5,135 bases of DNA, from the NCBI GenBank assembly GCA_040757115.1, contig JBFLYA010000266.1, forward strand, positions 1 through 5,135. Direction: 5' to 3'. How positions within the stretch are numbered: the first letter of the stretch is position 1; each line of letters opens with the position of its first letter. This stretch comes from a bacterium. Its GTDB lineage: Bacteria; UBA9089; CG2-30-40-21; SBAY01. The notes under the pieces were generated by a model that did no database searches, was not told the DNA's origin, and was given only the letters and a program-made list of their open reading frames with translations. This document shows, piece after piece, positions 1 through 5,089 of this stretch. Position numbers and translations under genes: made by a program.

Positions 1-48
1 ATATTTAAAAAATTCACTTGTATCCGAACATACTATTTTTGTGCCTTT

Positions 49-138
49 TTAGGGATATAAGTCAAGAAAAATATTTTTAAAAAAACTTAATTTTTTACTT
101 GACATTTCACCATAAGACTTTGTGAGTTGCAGACTCAT
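49..138 (-). CDS. Candidate short ORF or broken gene start, unknown function
   Basis: This is a weak candidate. An ATG at 138-136 opens a 29-codon frame (begins MSLQLTKSYGEM, ends FLDLYP) that stops at TAA (51-49). An AGGAG motif at 150-146 lies 7 nt upstream, which is good ribosome-binding spacing. The 13 nt around that motif (146-158) are identical to the leader just before the permease start (4905-4917). After the TAA the same frame stays open to the window edge (KGTKIVCSD and so on), so this could be the start of a gene broken by a nonsense change. I recognise no domain, and LTKSYG resembling the opening of some ABC ATPases is too little to use. It could equally be chance in AT-rich DNA. 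Confidence 0.2.
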   Translation of the reverse strand: MSLQLTKSYGEMSSKKLSFFKNIFLDLYP

Positions 139-165
139 GAGCGTTCTCCTGAAAATGAATAGAAT

Positions 166-199
166 ACGGATGACACGGATTAGACGGATGAGCACGGAT
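166..199 (+). repeat. Short tandem array of ACGGAT units, 9-10 bp period
   Basis: ACGGAT occurs four times, at 166, 175, 184 and 194, separated by 3-4 variable bases, giving periods of 9, 9 and 10. The array runs directly into another CGGATT pair at 218-239. A plus-strand open frame crosses the region, but its translation simply follows the repeats, so I treat it as non-coding. Confidence 0.8.
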
Positions 200-210
200 T
201 TTTTATTTTT

Positions 211-287
211 TAGTAATCGGATTGAGCGGATTAATCGGACTTCTTTTCTGTTTTTTTATCTGCTCAATCCGCTAAATCCGCTTACTA
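211..287. repeat. Imperfect inverted repeat built from 9-bp CGGATT units
   Basis: The left arm (211-239) and the reverse complement of the right arm (259-287) match at 24 of 29 positions, with a 19-nt T-rich loop. Each arm begins TAGTAA and then carries CGGATTNAG-type units at a 9-bp period. The RNA or single strand could fold into a long hairpin. No T-run directly follows the stem, so a terminator role is not supported. It continues the ACGGAT array beside it. Confidence 0.75.
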
Positions 288-302
288 CTTATTTCCCTTA
301 TT

Positions 303-536
303 GTAACCGTTCAGGTAATCCTTTACCGCAGAGACGCAGAGAAACAGAGAAGAAAATATCTTTTTTTCGTGTTTTTCGGTATTTAAAAAGGCTTAAAAAC
401 AGTTAGTCGAAAGTAAGTATTAAAAGATTATAAACAACGAAAGCCCCGAAATGCACAAAAAAAGGGAATTTCTGTTTCTGGTGAATAGATTTTAATTTTT
501 TCTCTGCGTCTCTGTGTCTCTGCGGTGAACGGTTAC
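303..536. repeat. 234-bp element with inverted GTAACCGTTCA/CAGAGACG ends
   Basis: The left end (303-353, plus) has the head GTAACCGTTCA, a 12-nt insert, then CCGCAGAG and an 8-bp-period tail (CAGAGACG, CAGAGAAA, CAGAGAAG). The right end (501-536, minus) has the same head joined straight to CCGCAGAGACACAGAGACG. The ends therefore face each other. Inside, T-rich 361-379 and the complement of 443-463 are also loosely inverted. Another copy of the left end, 48 of 51 bases identical, lies at 3567-3617. There is no gene inside. The design matches that of 1475-1729, which suggests a dispersed, possibly mobile, non-autonomous repeat. Confidence 0.75.
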
Positions 537-547
537 CCCTTATTTCC

Positions 548-574
548 CTTTGCGTTCTTTGCGTGCTTGGCGTG
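548..574 (-). repeat. Three 9-bp ACGCAAAGA-type units
   Basis: On the minus strand the units are ACGCCAAGC, ACGCAAAGA and ACGCAAAGG, an exact 9-bp period. They lie between the right end of the 303-536 element and the GC-rich hairpin, and have the same general form (AC, two or three variable bases, AAG) as the ACGAAGGAC units at 1475-1510. Confidence 0.75.
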
Positions 575-595
575 AAACTTCCTTTCCCCTGAAAA

Positions 596-631
596 TCGGG
601 GTTCGGGGATTCTTTTATTCCCGAGCCCCGA
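596..631. repeat. GC-rich 15-bp hairpin downstream of the Spy-like gene
   Basis: Bases 596-610 pair with 617-631 around a 6-nt loop (TCTTTT). In plus-strand RNA all 15 pairs form, two of them G-U. In minus-strand RNA two positions become A-C mismatches. It lies 34 bp past the stop codon of the minus-strand gene at 665-1444 and could terminate it, but only GATTTTC follows the stem on that strand. A terminator role is therefore possible, not established. Confidence 0.5.
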
Positions 632-657
632 GTCCCGAGCCCCGAGCCCCGAGTCCC
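620..657 (+). repeat. Tandem array of five 7-bp CCCGAGY units
   Basis: Five consecutive heptamers CCCGAGC, CCCGAGT, CCCGAGC, CCCGAGC, CCCGAGT occupy 620-654, with a closing CCC. The first two units are also the right arm of the hairpin at 596-631. The array is far more GC-rich than its surroundings and sits just past the 3' end of the Spy-like gene. Such arrays can change copy number by slippage. Confidence 0.85.
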
Positions 658-664
658 TTTATTT

Positions 665-1444
665 TCATTCCCCTTGTTGTGTTTCTATTTTCTCACTATG
701 TTGACGAAGTGCCTCTTTAAATCGTTCAGCCGCTTCATTATTTTGAAATTCGTCTAATCCTTGTGCTGATTCACCAAATGGATTTTTTTGCAAATTAGGC
801 GAAGAAGGCTGTGGTGGTAACCCTTTTGAAAATTCCTGCTGAGCCTTTTCACTTTGTGATTGAAGTGCCTGGATAAATTTATCTCTTGCCTCTTTTTCTT
901 TCTCAGTCATCGTGGTTGCTGAAGAGCCTGAAAATCCCTTATTTTTTTGCACGGCGACTTCAAAAGGATTACTTGGAGGAGATACCTCTCTTTGTGGTTT
1001 AATCTCAGGCACCCATTTTTGAGCCCATTGCTGTTCAAGCCAGGGAACAAACTCCTTATACTGAAACGGGGTCAAAGTTTGTTCGACATCTATTTTTGTC
1101 TTCTCTACAATTTCCACTGTTTTCTTATCCATATTATTTTTTTCGTCTTGCTTCTTCTCCATAGATAGTTTTTCATCTTTGAGTATCTCCTGCCATTCTT
1201 GTTGAAGGGTTTCTAATGCCTCTTTTTCTGCTTTAATAATCATCATCATCTTTTGGGTTTGCTGGGGAGTTAATGATAATCTCATCGTCATCTCATCCAA
1301 AAATGTAAAATCCGTAGCGAAATAACTAATCATTGGTCTTGTCCCAAAGCTATCTTTTTCTACCTTTTCACCTTCTTTAGCTAAAATCTGCTGTGCCATC
1401 CCCATGCTAATCATTAAAATAACCGTTACCATTATTTTTTTCAT
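665..1444 (-). CDS. Secreted Spy/CpxP-like LTxxQ protein, 259 aa
   Basis: An N-terminal signal peptide is visible (MKK, hydrophobic stretch to about residue 20, likely cleavage after ILA at 22), so the protein should be periplasmic or exported. Two LTxxQ motifs, LTPQQ at 58-62 and LTPFQ at 124-128, bracket a charged, coiled-coil-like helical stretch (about 65-120). This arrangement recalls Spy/CpxP-type periplasmic stress chaperones, but the protein is longer than those (usually about 160 aa). The C-terminal half is rich in Gln, Lys, Glu and Pro and contains a degenerate internal duplication: NPF plus EARDKF at 159-200 resembles NPF plus EAAERF at 221-252. The start is supported by AGGAGG at 1458-1453, 8 nt before the ATG. 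No clear promoter is seen. The signal peptide is confident; the chaperone-like role is inferred. Confidence 0.8.
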   Translation of the reverse strand: MKKIMVTVILMISMGMAQQILAKEGEKVEKDSFGTRPMISYFATDFTFLDEMTMRLSLTPQQTQKMMMIIKAEKEALETLQQEWQEILKDEKLSMEKKQDEKNNMDKKTVEIVEKTKIDVEQTLTPFQYKEFVPWLEQQWAQKWVPEIKPQREVSPPSNPFEVAVQKNKGFSGSSATTMTEKEKEARDKFIQALQSQSEKAQQEFSKGLPPQPSSPNLQKNPFGESAQGLDEFQNNEAAERFKEALRQHSEKIETQQGE

Positions 1445-1474
1445 TTCAAATTCCTCCTTTAATTTAGTAATTTA

Positions 1475-1729
1475 GTAACTATTCACTACGAAGAGCACGA
1501 AGGACACGAAATGGAATTTAATGTCTTGTAATTTTCGGTAGTGTCTGACAATAACTACAATTCTTTTAACCACAAAGCTCACAAAGAGTTTCACAAAAGA
1601 GTCAAAGATTTTTGAGAGAATAAATTTTTCCCTTTATTTCTTTGTGTATTGTTTGTGTAATTTGTGGTTAATTTCAGAGACCATCTAATTTTCTTCGTGT
1701 CCTTCGTGTTCTTCGTGGTGAATAGTTAC
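1475..1729. repeat. 255-bp nested inverted-repeat element (GTAACTATTCAC ends)
   Basis: The outer arms 1475-1510 (plus) and 1694-1729 (minus) agree at 34 of 36 bases: head GTAACTATTCAC, then 9-bp units ACGAAGAAC/ACGAAGGAC. Inside are second inverted arms: TTAACCACAAA (1566-1576) and its exact complement (1661-1671), each leading into CACAAAG-type units. The centre is A/T-rich and has no gene. The element fills almost all of the gap between two minus-strand genes, ending 3 bp past the methyltransferase stop codon. On the left it abuts two AATTTAGT octamers (1461-1476). I see no clean target-site duplication. It looks like a miniature inverted-repeat or BIME-like element. Confidence 0.8.
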
Positions 1730-1732
1730 CTT

Positions 1733-2401
1733 TTATTTAGTTGCCACTATAGCCAGATGTCTAACAAATTGTCTTGGGAATTTTCTCGTTATCATCATAG
1801 CTAATTCATAAATCCCGGTTTTACTAAGGACAGGAATCCTATTAATAATACCACCTAATTTGAACAAGTTAGTCGTAACCGGTTCGATTTTTACTATTTT
1901 AAACCTTCTTGACACTAAATCAATAAATTCTTGATATTTAAAATATCCTGGTAAAATAGGGACAGAAATCAGGATATATCCATCTTTTTTTAAAAGGGTA
2001 TATAAATTATCAACTATTTCTAAGAGGAAATTTCGTGGAGGATAATATATTACTTCTAAACAAGTTATTAAATCAAAACTTTCAGGTTCAAATTTCAATT
2101 CGATAATATCTTGGACTGAAAAAATTACCTTGTCCCCAAATTCACTAAAATAAGTCTTACATCGATTAATAGCTATTTCAGAAATATCTACTGCATAAAT
2201 TTTATCGCCGATATTTAATAATTTACTGGTAAATGCACCTTCACTACAACCTAATTCTAATATCTGTGGATAATGTCCATGCGGAATCAGTTTAAATGAA
2301 TTTTCTAATCTCACCTTTTCGGCATAGACATTTTTTGTTCCCCATGGATCCCCTTTTTTTGAATACATATCGTCAAATTTCTCTTGTTGTAATAAATCCA
2401 T
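1733..2401 (-). CDS. NodS-like SAM-dependent methyltransferase, 222 aa
   Basis: This is a class I S-adenosylmethionine methyltransferase. Motif I is ELGCSEG (49-55), the ribose-binding acidic residue is D72 in AVDIS, a further acidic residue is D98 in QDI, and motif IV is FDLITCLEVIYY (109-120). The N-terminal DPWG (18-21) followed by an E-K-R stretch (28-31), together with EVIYYP, fits the NodS-like family, which includes the N-methyltransferase of Nod-factor synthesis. The natural substrate cannot be read from sequence; the divergent rfbA suggests a glycan or glycolipid, as inference. The ATG at 2401 has no Shine-Dalgarno sequence, and the -10 box of a perfect promoter ends 7 nt before it, so the mRNA is probably leaderless. 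A second in-frame ATG at codon 12 also lacks a ribosome-binding site and would still retain DPWG. Confidence 0.9.
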   Translation of the reverse strand: MDLLQQEKFDDMYSKKGDPWGTKNVYAEKVRLENSFKLIPHGHYPQILELGCSEGAFTSKLLNIGDKIYAVDISEIAINRCKTYFSEFGDKVIFSVQDIIELKFEPESFDLITCLEVIYYPPRNFLLEIVDNLYTLLKKDGYILISVPILPGYFKYQEFIDLVSRRFKIVKIEPVTTNLFKLGGIINRIPVLSKTGIYELAMMITRKFPRQFVRHLAIVATK

Positions 2402-2408
2402 AATAAAA

Positions 2409-2437
2409 ATTATATCAAAAATTTAATACCCTGTCAA
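2409..2437 (-). promoter_or_regulatory. Perfect sigma-70 promoter of the methyltransferase gene
   Basis: On the minus strand TTGACA (2437-2432), a 17-bp spacer, and TATAAT (2414-2409) match the consensus exactly. TG one base before the -10 makes it an extended -10 (TGATATAAT). The expected transcription start is at about 2402-2401, on the start codon itself. A near-copy including the spacer lies at 3658-3686. Confidence 0.9.
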
Positions 2438-2467
2438 CTGAATTGTAAGAATTTGTTAAAATTTTCC

Positions 2468-2496
2468 TTGCCTTTTTTTTAAATATATTATATAAT
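2468..2496 (+). promoter_or_regulatory. Sigma-70 promoter of rfbA
   Basis: TTGCCT (2468-2473, 4 of 6 consensus), a 17-bp spacer and TATAAT (2491-2496, perfect). The predicted start at about 2503 gives a leader of roughly 44 nt before the rfbA ATG. It is back to back with the methyltransferase promoter, the two -35 boxes being 30 bp apart, so one bound regulator could affect both. Confidence 0.75.
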
Positions 2497-2536
2497 TCAG
2501 AGGTGAAAAAGTTTTCTGACTACTATCTACTATTTT

Positions 2537-2541
2537 GGAGG
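2537..2541 (+). promoter_or_regulatory. Ribosome-binding site fixing the rfbA start at 2547
   Basis: GGAGG lies 5 nt before ATG 2547. The longer in-frame alternative begins at TTG 2535, which overlaps this site and adds only four residues (MEVV) ahead of the conserved MKGIILAGG start. The ATG is therefore chosen. Confidence 0.9.
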
Positions 2542-2546
2542 TTGTA

Positions 2547-3428
2547 ATGAAAGGTATTATTCTTGCCGGAGGAAGTGGAACAAGGCTTTATCCCATAACG
2601 CTGGGTATTAGTAAACAACTTTTGCCGATTTACGATAAACCGATGATTTATTATCCTCTATCCGTGCTGATGTTGGCGGGGATAAGAGAAATTTTGATCA
2701 TTTCAACTCCCCATGATTTACCAAGATTTAAAGAACTCTTCGGTGATGGTTCACAGTTAGGACTAACATTTTCTTATAAAGAACAACCTTTTCCCAATGG
2801 TCTGGCTGAGGCATTTATATTAGGGAAAGAATTTATAGGTGATGATGATGTGTGTCTCATTTTAGGAGATAATATCTTTTATGGTGATAGCTTAATTCAG
2901 TTACTAAGGAATATCGTTCAAGATATTACTACCTCAGGAGGAGCTACGGTTTTTGGTTATTATGTGAGTAATCCTCAACAATATGGAGTAGTGGAATTTG
3001 ATAAAGAGGGAAAGGTTTTATCTATTGAAGAAAAACCTAAAATACCTAAATCTCACTATGCAGTTACAGGCCTGTATTTTTATGATAATAATGTTGTTGA
3101 GATTGCTCATGGTATTAAACCTTCCTGGAGAGGAGAGTTGGAGATAACCGATGTAAATAAAAAATATTTGGAAGATAATAAACTTAAGGTTGAACTTTTA
3201 GGTAGAGGATATGCCTGGCTTGATACAGGAACCCATGAAAGTCTTCTTGAAGCGGGAGAGTTTATGGCGACTATAGAAAAAAGGCAGGGTTTGAAAATAG
3301 CCTGTATAGAAGAAATTGCCTATTCCTTAGGATACATAGACAAAGAACATTTATTAAAGATTGGTGAACTTTTGAAAAATAGTCAGTACGGACAATATGT
3401 TTTGAGGATAATTAAAAATGAACAATGA
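2547..3428 (+). CDS. rfbA: Glucose-1-phosphate thymidylyltransferase, 293 aa
   Basis: It catalyses dTTP + glucose-1-phosphate to dTDP-glucose + pyrophosphate in the cytoplasm, the first step of dTDP-rhamnose and other dTDP-sugar synthesis. The family motifs are complete: nucleotide-binding GGSGTRLYP (8-16) with K23, [13 protein letters not shown] (27-39), GLAEAF (85-90), LGDNIFYG (106-113) with the metal-binding Asp at 108, EEKP (161-164), ELEITDVN (197-204) and [10 protein letters not shown] (221-230) with the second metal-binding Asp at 226. Length is normal for RfbA/RmlA and the protein is intact. The gene stands alone: no rfbB, rfbC or rfbD lies in the window, whereas these are usually clustered. 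It has its own promoter and a good ribosome-binding site, and is divergent from the NodS-like methyltransferase. No convincing terminator follows. Confidence 0.97.
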   Translation: MKGIILAGGSGTRLYPITLGISKQLLPIYDKPMIYYPLSVLMLAGIREILIISTPHDLPRFKELFGDGSQLGLTFSYKEQPFPNGLAEAFILGKEFIGDDDVCLILGDNIFYGDSLIQLLRNIVQDITTSGGATVFGYYVSNPQQYGVVEFDKEGKVLSIEEKPKIPKSHYAVTGLYFYDNNVVEIAHGIKPSWRGELEITDVNKKYLEDNKLKVELLGRGYAWLDTGTHESLLEAGEFMATIEKRQGLKIACIEEIAYSLGYIDKEHLLKIGELLKNSQYGQYVLRIIKNEQ

Positions 3429-3521
3429 CCTCATTTAACTAATTCACCAATGCTCAAATGTCTACTTTAACTTATCCACCCCTTCTTTGTTGCCTAACTC
3501 TGTATAACCTGCCTACCTACC

Positions 3522-3617
3522 TGAACGGTTACAATAATCTTTTATGTGCTCTAATTTATTTCTATGTCCTCTCTGTTCCTCTGCGTCTCTGCGGTAAAGG
3601 ATTACTTGAACGGTTAC
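3522..3617 (-). repeat. GTAACCGTTCA repeat cluster, one long copy with CAGAGACG tail
   Basis: On the minus strand the head GTAACCGTTCA occurs exactly at 3617-3607 and again at 3532-3522, 85 bp apart in the same orientation. The first belongs to a 51-bp copy (3617-3567) that matches 303-353 at 48 of 51 positions, including the 12-nt insert and the CAGAGACG tail. The second head has no obvious tail. A small CGGATA-TTTT-TATCCG hairpin overlaps the edge at 3617-3632. A plus-strand open frame spans 3458-3658, but it is made of this repeat and has no ribosome-binding site. The rest of 3429-3711 shows no gene. Confidence 0.8.
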
Positions 3618-3657
3618 GGATATTTTTATCCGAAAGTCTTCTTGTTTCTGTAAACTA

Positions 3658-3686
3658 ATTATATCAAAATTTTAATGCCCTGTTAA
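3658..3686 (-). promoter_or_regulatory. Second copy of the methyltransferase promoter, pointing at the rfbA 3' end
   Basis: On the minus strand TTAACA (3686-3681), a 17-bp spacer, and extended TGATATAAT with TATAAT at 3663-3658. Bases 3657-3686 match 2408-2437 at 27 of 30 positions, and 15 of 17 spacer bases agree. No minus-strand gene begins downstream, so a transcript would run through the repeat cluster and antisense to the end of rfbA. It may be a duplicated or relic promoter. It lies 25 bp past the permease stop codon. Confidence 0.6.
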
Positions 3687-3711
3687 TAGAAAAATTTTCT
3701 TCAAATGTGCA

Positions 3712-4899
3712 TTACTCATATCGAAGTGCCTCAACAGGATTAAGTTTAGCCGCCAGATGTGCGGGATAGACACCAAAAAATATCCCGACCAGACAGGAAA
3801 AAGAAAAACCAAGCATAATCGCCCAAAATGAGAGAAAGATATCTAAATTCACCATCTTTACTATTAATAAAATCATACCCATTGCCGCACCAATCCCGAT
3901 TATTCCGCCGGTAAGACAGAGTATCAGGCTTTCAATCAAAAACTGCCAGAGTATATCTTTTTTAGTGGCACCAACCGCCTTTCTGATACCAATTTCACGC
4001 GTCCGCTCTCGCACTGCTACTAACATAATATTCATAATCCCAATTCCTCCAACCAACAAAGAAATAGCCGCAATACTACTAATCACAATAGAAATGATAT
4101 TCGTTATCGTAGAGAGCATTTCAATCATTTCATCCAGGGTAACAACTTCCCATACCTTTCTATTAGAAAAGGTTTTAAACAGATAGTTTTCTACTCGCTC
4201 TTTGAGTCCAGAGACACTCACTCCATTCCTGGCTTTAAAGAATACCAGATATATTTCTTGTGCACCAAGTAGCCGTTTCACACAAGAAGATGGTAAAAGT
4301 AAGGCATTGTTAGGGTCCATTGGTCCCATCTTTAACTTAAAACCCATTAACCCAATGACCTTGAAATATGTCCCTTCTATATTTATCTCTTGTCCCAAAT
4401 TTTTTTGCTTTCCAAAAAGTGAATTAAAGAGTTGATGACCGACGACGCAGACCTTTTCTGATGATTTAACCTCATTATCGGTGAATTTTCTACCTTTTAT
4501 AATCAGGTCTAATCCTCGCACCTCAAACCAGTTGGCTGGCACACCAATCACCGTAATCAGTTTATTTTCACCCCGAACCTTCATTGGAGTAGATAAAAAA
4601 TACTGGGGGGCTAAATCAGCAATTCCCGGGATGTCCTTTTTCATTGTTTCAAGTTGAGTTTCAGTCAGATAGGCAAATTTATCCACCCGAGTTTCCATCA
4701 TCTGGTCATTATGGGCAACGACGAGATTAGTTCCAGAACCAGTAATTTCACGAATAATTAGCCTTTTCCCTTCCTCACCAATGGTAATAATTGCCACAAT
4801 CGAAAAGACACCAATAGTAACCCCTAAAATCGTTAGAAAGGAACGCAGTTTGTATTGCCTTAAACTCTTTAATGAAGACAAAATATAATCTACGAACAA
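3712..4899 (-). CDS. MacB/FtsX-family ABC transporter permease, 395 aa
   Basis: This is an inner-membrane permease of the MacB type without a fused ATPase. The order is an N-terminal SLKSLRQYKLRSFLTILGVTIGV signature in two parts (cytoplasmic lead 9-20, TM1 about 21-41), a large periplasmic MacB_PCD-like domain (about 42-262), TM2 about 266-297, the FtsX cytoplasmic signature ERTREIGIRKAVGA (298-311), TM3 about 320-348, TM4 about 357-380, and the typical ending NPVEALRYE. Length fits stand-alone permeases (about 400 aa). The start chosen is TTG 4899, 4 nt after AGGAGG (4909-4904). A longer in-frame GTG at 4986 would add 29 residues encoded by a 7-bp repeat and no family signature. Such permeases work as dimers with a separate ATPase, often with a MacA-like adaptor; neither is in the window. 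The substrate (peptide, antibiotic, lipid or lipoprotein) cannot be told. Confidence 0.93.
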   Translation of the reverse strand: MFVDYILSSLKSLRQYKLRSFLTILGVTIGVFSIVAIITIGEEGKRLIIREITGSGTNLVVAHNDQMMETRVDKFAYLTETQLETMKKDIPGIADLAPQYFLSTPMKVRGENKLITVIGVPANWFEVRGLDLIIKGRKFTDNEVKSSEKVCVVGHQLFNSLFGKQKNLGQEINIEGTYFKVIGLMGFKLKMGPMDPNNALLLPSSCVKRLLGAQEIYLVFFKARNGVSVSGLKERVENYLFKTFSNRKVWEVVTLDEMIEMLSTITNIISIVISSIAAISLLVGGIGIMNIMLVAVRERTREIGIRKAVGATKKDILWQFLIESLILCLTGGIIGIGAAMGMILLIVKMVNLDIFLSFWAIMLGFSFSCLVGIFFGVYPAHLAAKLNPVEALRYE

Positions 4900-4903
4900 G
4901 GTT

Positions 4904-4909
4904 CCTCCT
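4904..4909 (-). promoter_or_regulatory. Shine-Dalgarno site selecting the TTG start of the permease
   Basis: A full AGGAGG on the minus strand ends 4 nt before TTG 4899. The preceding bases (TCATTTTCAGGAG on the minus strand, 4917-4905) are identical to those before the weak short frame at 49-138. Confidence 0.8.
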
Positions 4910-4920
4910 GAAAATGAGGA

Positions 4921-4948
4921 AGTAGAAAGTAGAGAGTAGAAAGTAAAG
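4921..4948 (+). repeat. Four 7-bp AGTAGAR-type units in the permease leader
   Basis: AGTAGAA, AGTAGAG, AGTAGAA and AGTAAAG follow one another without gaps. On the transcribed (minus) strand this is a pyrimidine-rich TTTCTAC array 12 nt upstream of the Shine-Dalgarno site. Copy-number change here would alter leader length without touching the protein if the TTG start is used. Confidence 0.8.
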
Positions 4949-5023
4949 AAAACATCACTGCTCACGCTTATCTCCCCATCTCCCACCTTCTATCTCCTAC
5001 CTACTATTTTCATCCTCCTATGT

Positions 5024-5044
5024 GCCGAGTTGTCGGCATGGCCG
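5024..5044 (-). promoter_or_regulatory. Overlapping hairpins near the 5' end of the permease leader
   Basis: GCCGA (5024-5028) pairs with TCGGC (5033-5037) around a 4-nt loop, and CGGC (5034-5037) can instead pair with GCCG (5041-5044) around ATG. The two stems share 5034-5037 and so exclude each other. They lie about 10-30 nt into the predicted permease transcript. The stems are short, and a regulatory role is only a possibility. Confidence 0.35.
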
Positions 5045-5060
5045 TTTCTCCTACAATTAG

Positions 5061-5089
5061 ATTATATCATACCTAATCCATTATGTCAA
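5061..5089 (-). promoter_or_regulatory. Perfect sigma-70 promoter upstream of the permease
   Basis: TTGACA (5089-5084), a 17-bp spacer and TATAAT (5066-5061) match the consensus exactly, with an extended -10 (TGATATAAT). Predicted transcription start is about 5054, giving an unusually long leader of about 155 nt before TTG 4899. This makes the permease the first gene of its transcript, not the tail of an operon with an upstream ATPase gene. Confidence 0.85.

Noticed and set aside
99-104. TTGACA as a plus-strand -35 box
   Set aside because: No -10-like hexamer lies 16-18 bp downstream (GTGAGT at the 17-bp position), and no gene follows.
122-406. Plus-strand open frame of 94 codons
   Set aside because: It is a translation of the CGGAT and CAGAGACG repeats (Arg/Ile- and Phe-rich), with no ribosome-binding site at its start and no recognisable domain.
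303-536. CRISPR array
   Set aside because: Units are 8-9 bp with 0-4 bp between them. There are no 25-40 bp repeats with unique spacers and no cas genes.
947-1168. Plus-strand frame inside the Spy-like gene, and similar frames at 3965-4186 and 4202-4435 inside the permease
   Set aside because: They are antisense shadows of well-supported genes and lack ribosome-binding sites.
1535-1559. Inverted GTAGT...ACTAC around GTCTGACAATA as a transposon end
   Set aside because: It is a single 5-bp inverted match with no partner end or transposase in the window; it can be chance.
3617-3632. CGGATA-TTTT-TATCCG hairpin as the rfbA terminator
   Set aside because: The stem is only 6 bp, lies about 190 bp past the stop codon and has no T-run after it on the plus strand.
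3458-3658. Plus-strand open frame of 66 codons
   Set aside because: It runs through the GTAACCGTTCA repeat cluster, has no Shine-Dalgarno sequence and shows no protein-like pattern.
4900-4986. N-terminal 29-residue extension of the permease from GTG 4986
   Set aside because: The extra sequence is encoded by a 7-bp repeat, contains no family signature, and a strong AGGAGG sits just before the TTG that matches the normal family start.
4990-5013. Seven-codon leader ORF (MKIVGRR) on the minus strand
   Set aside because: AGGAGG directly abuts the ATG with no spacer, too close for efficient initiation, and the peptide has no attenuator-like codon pattern.
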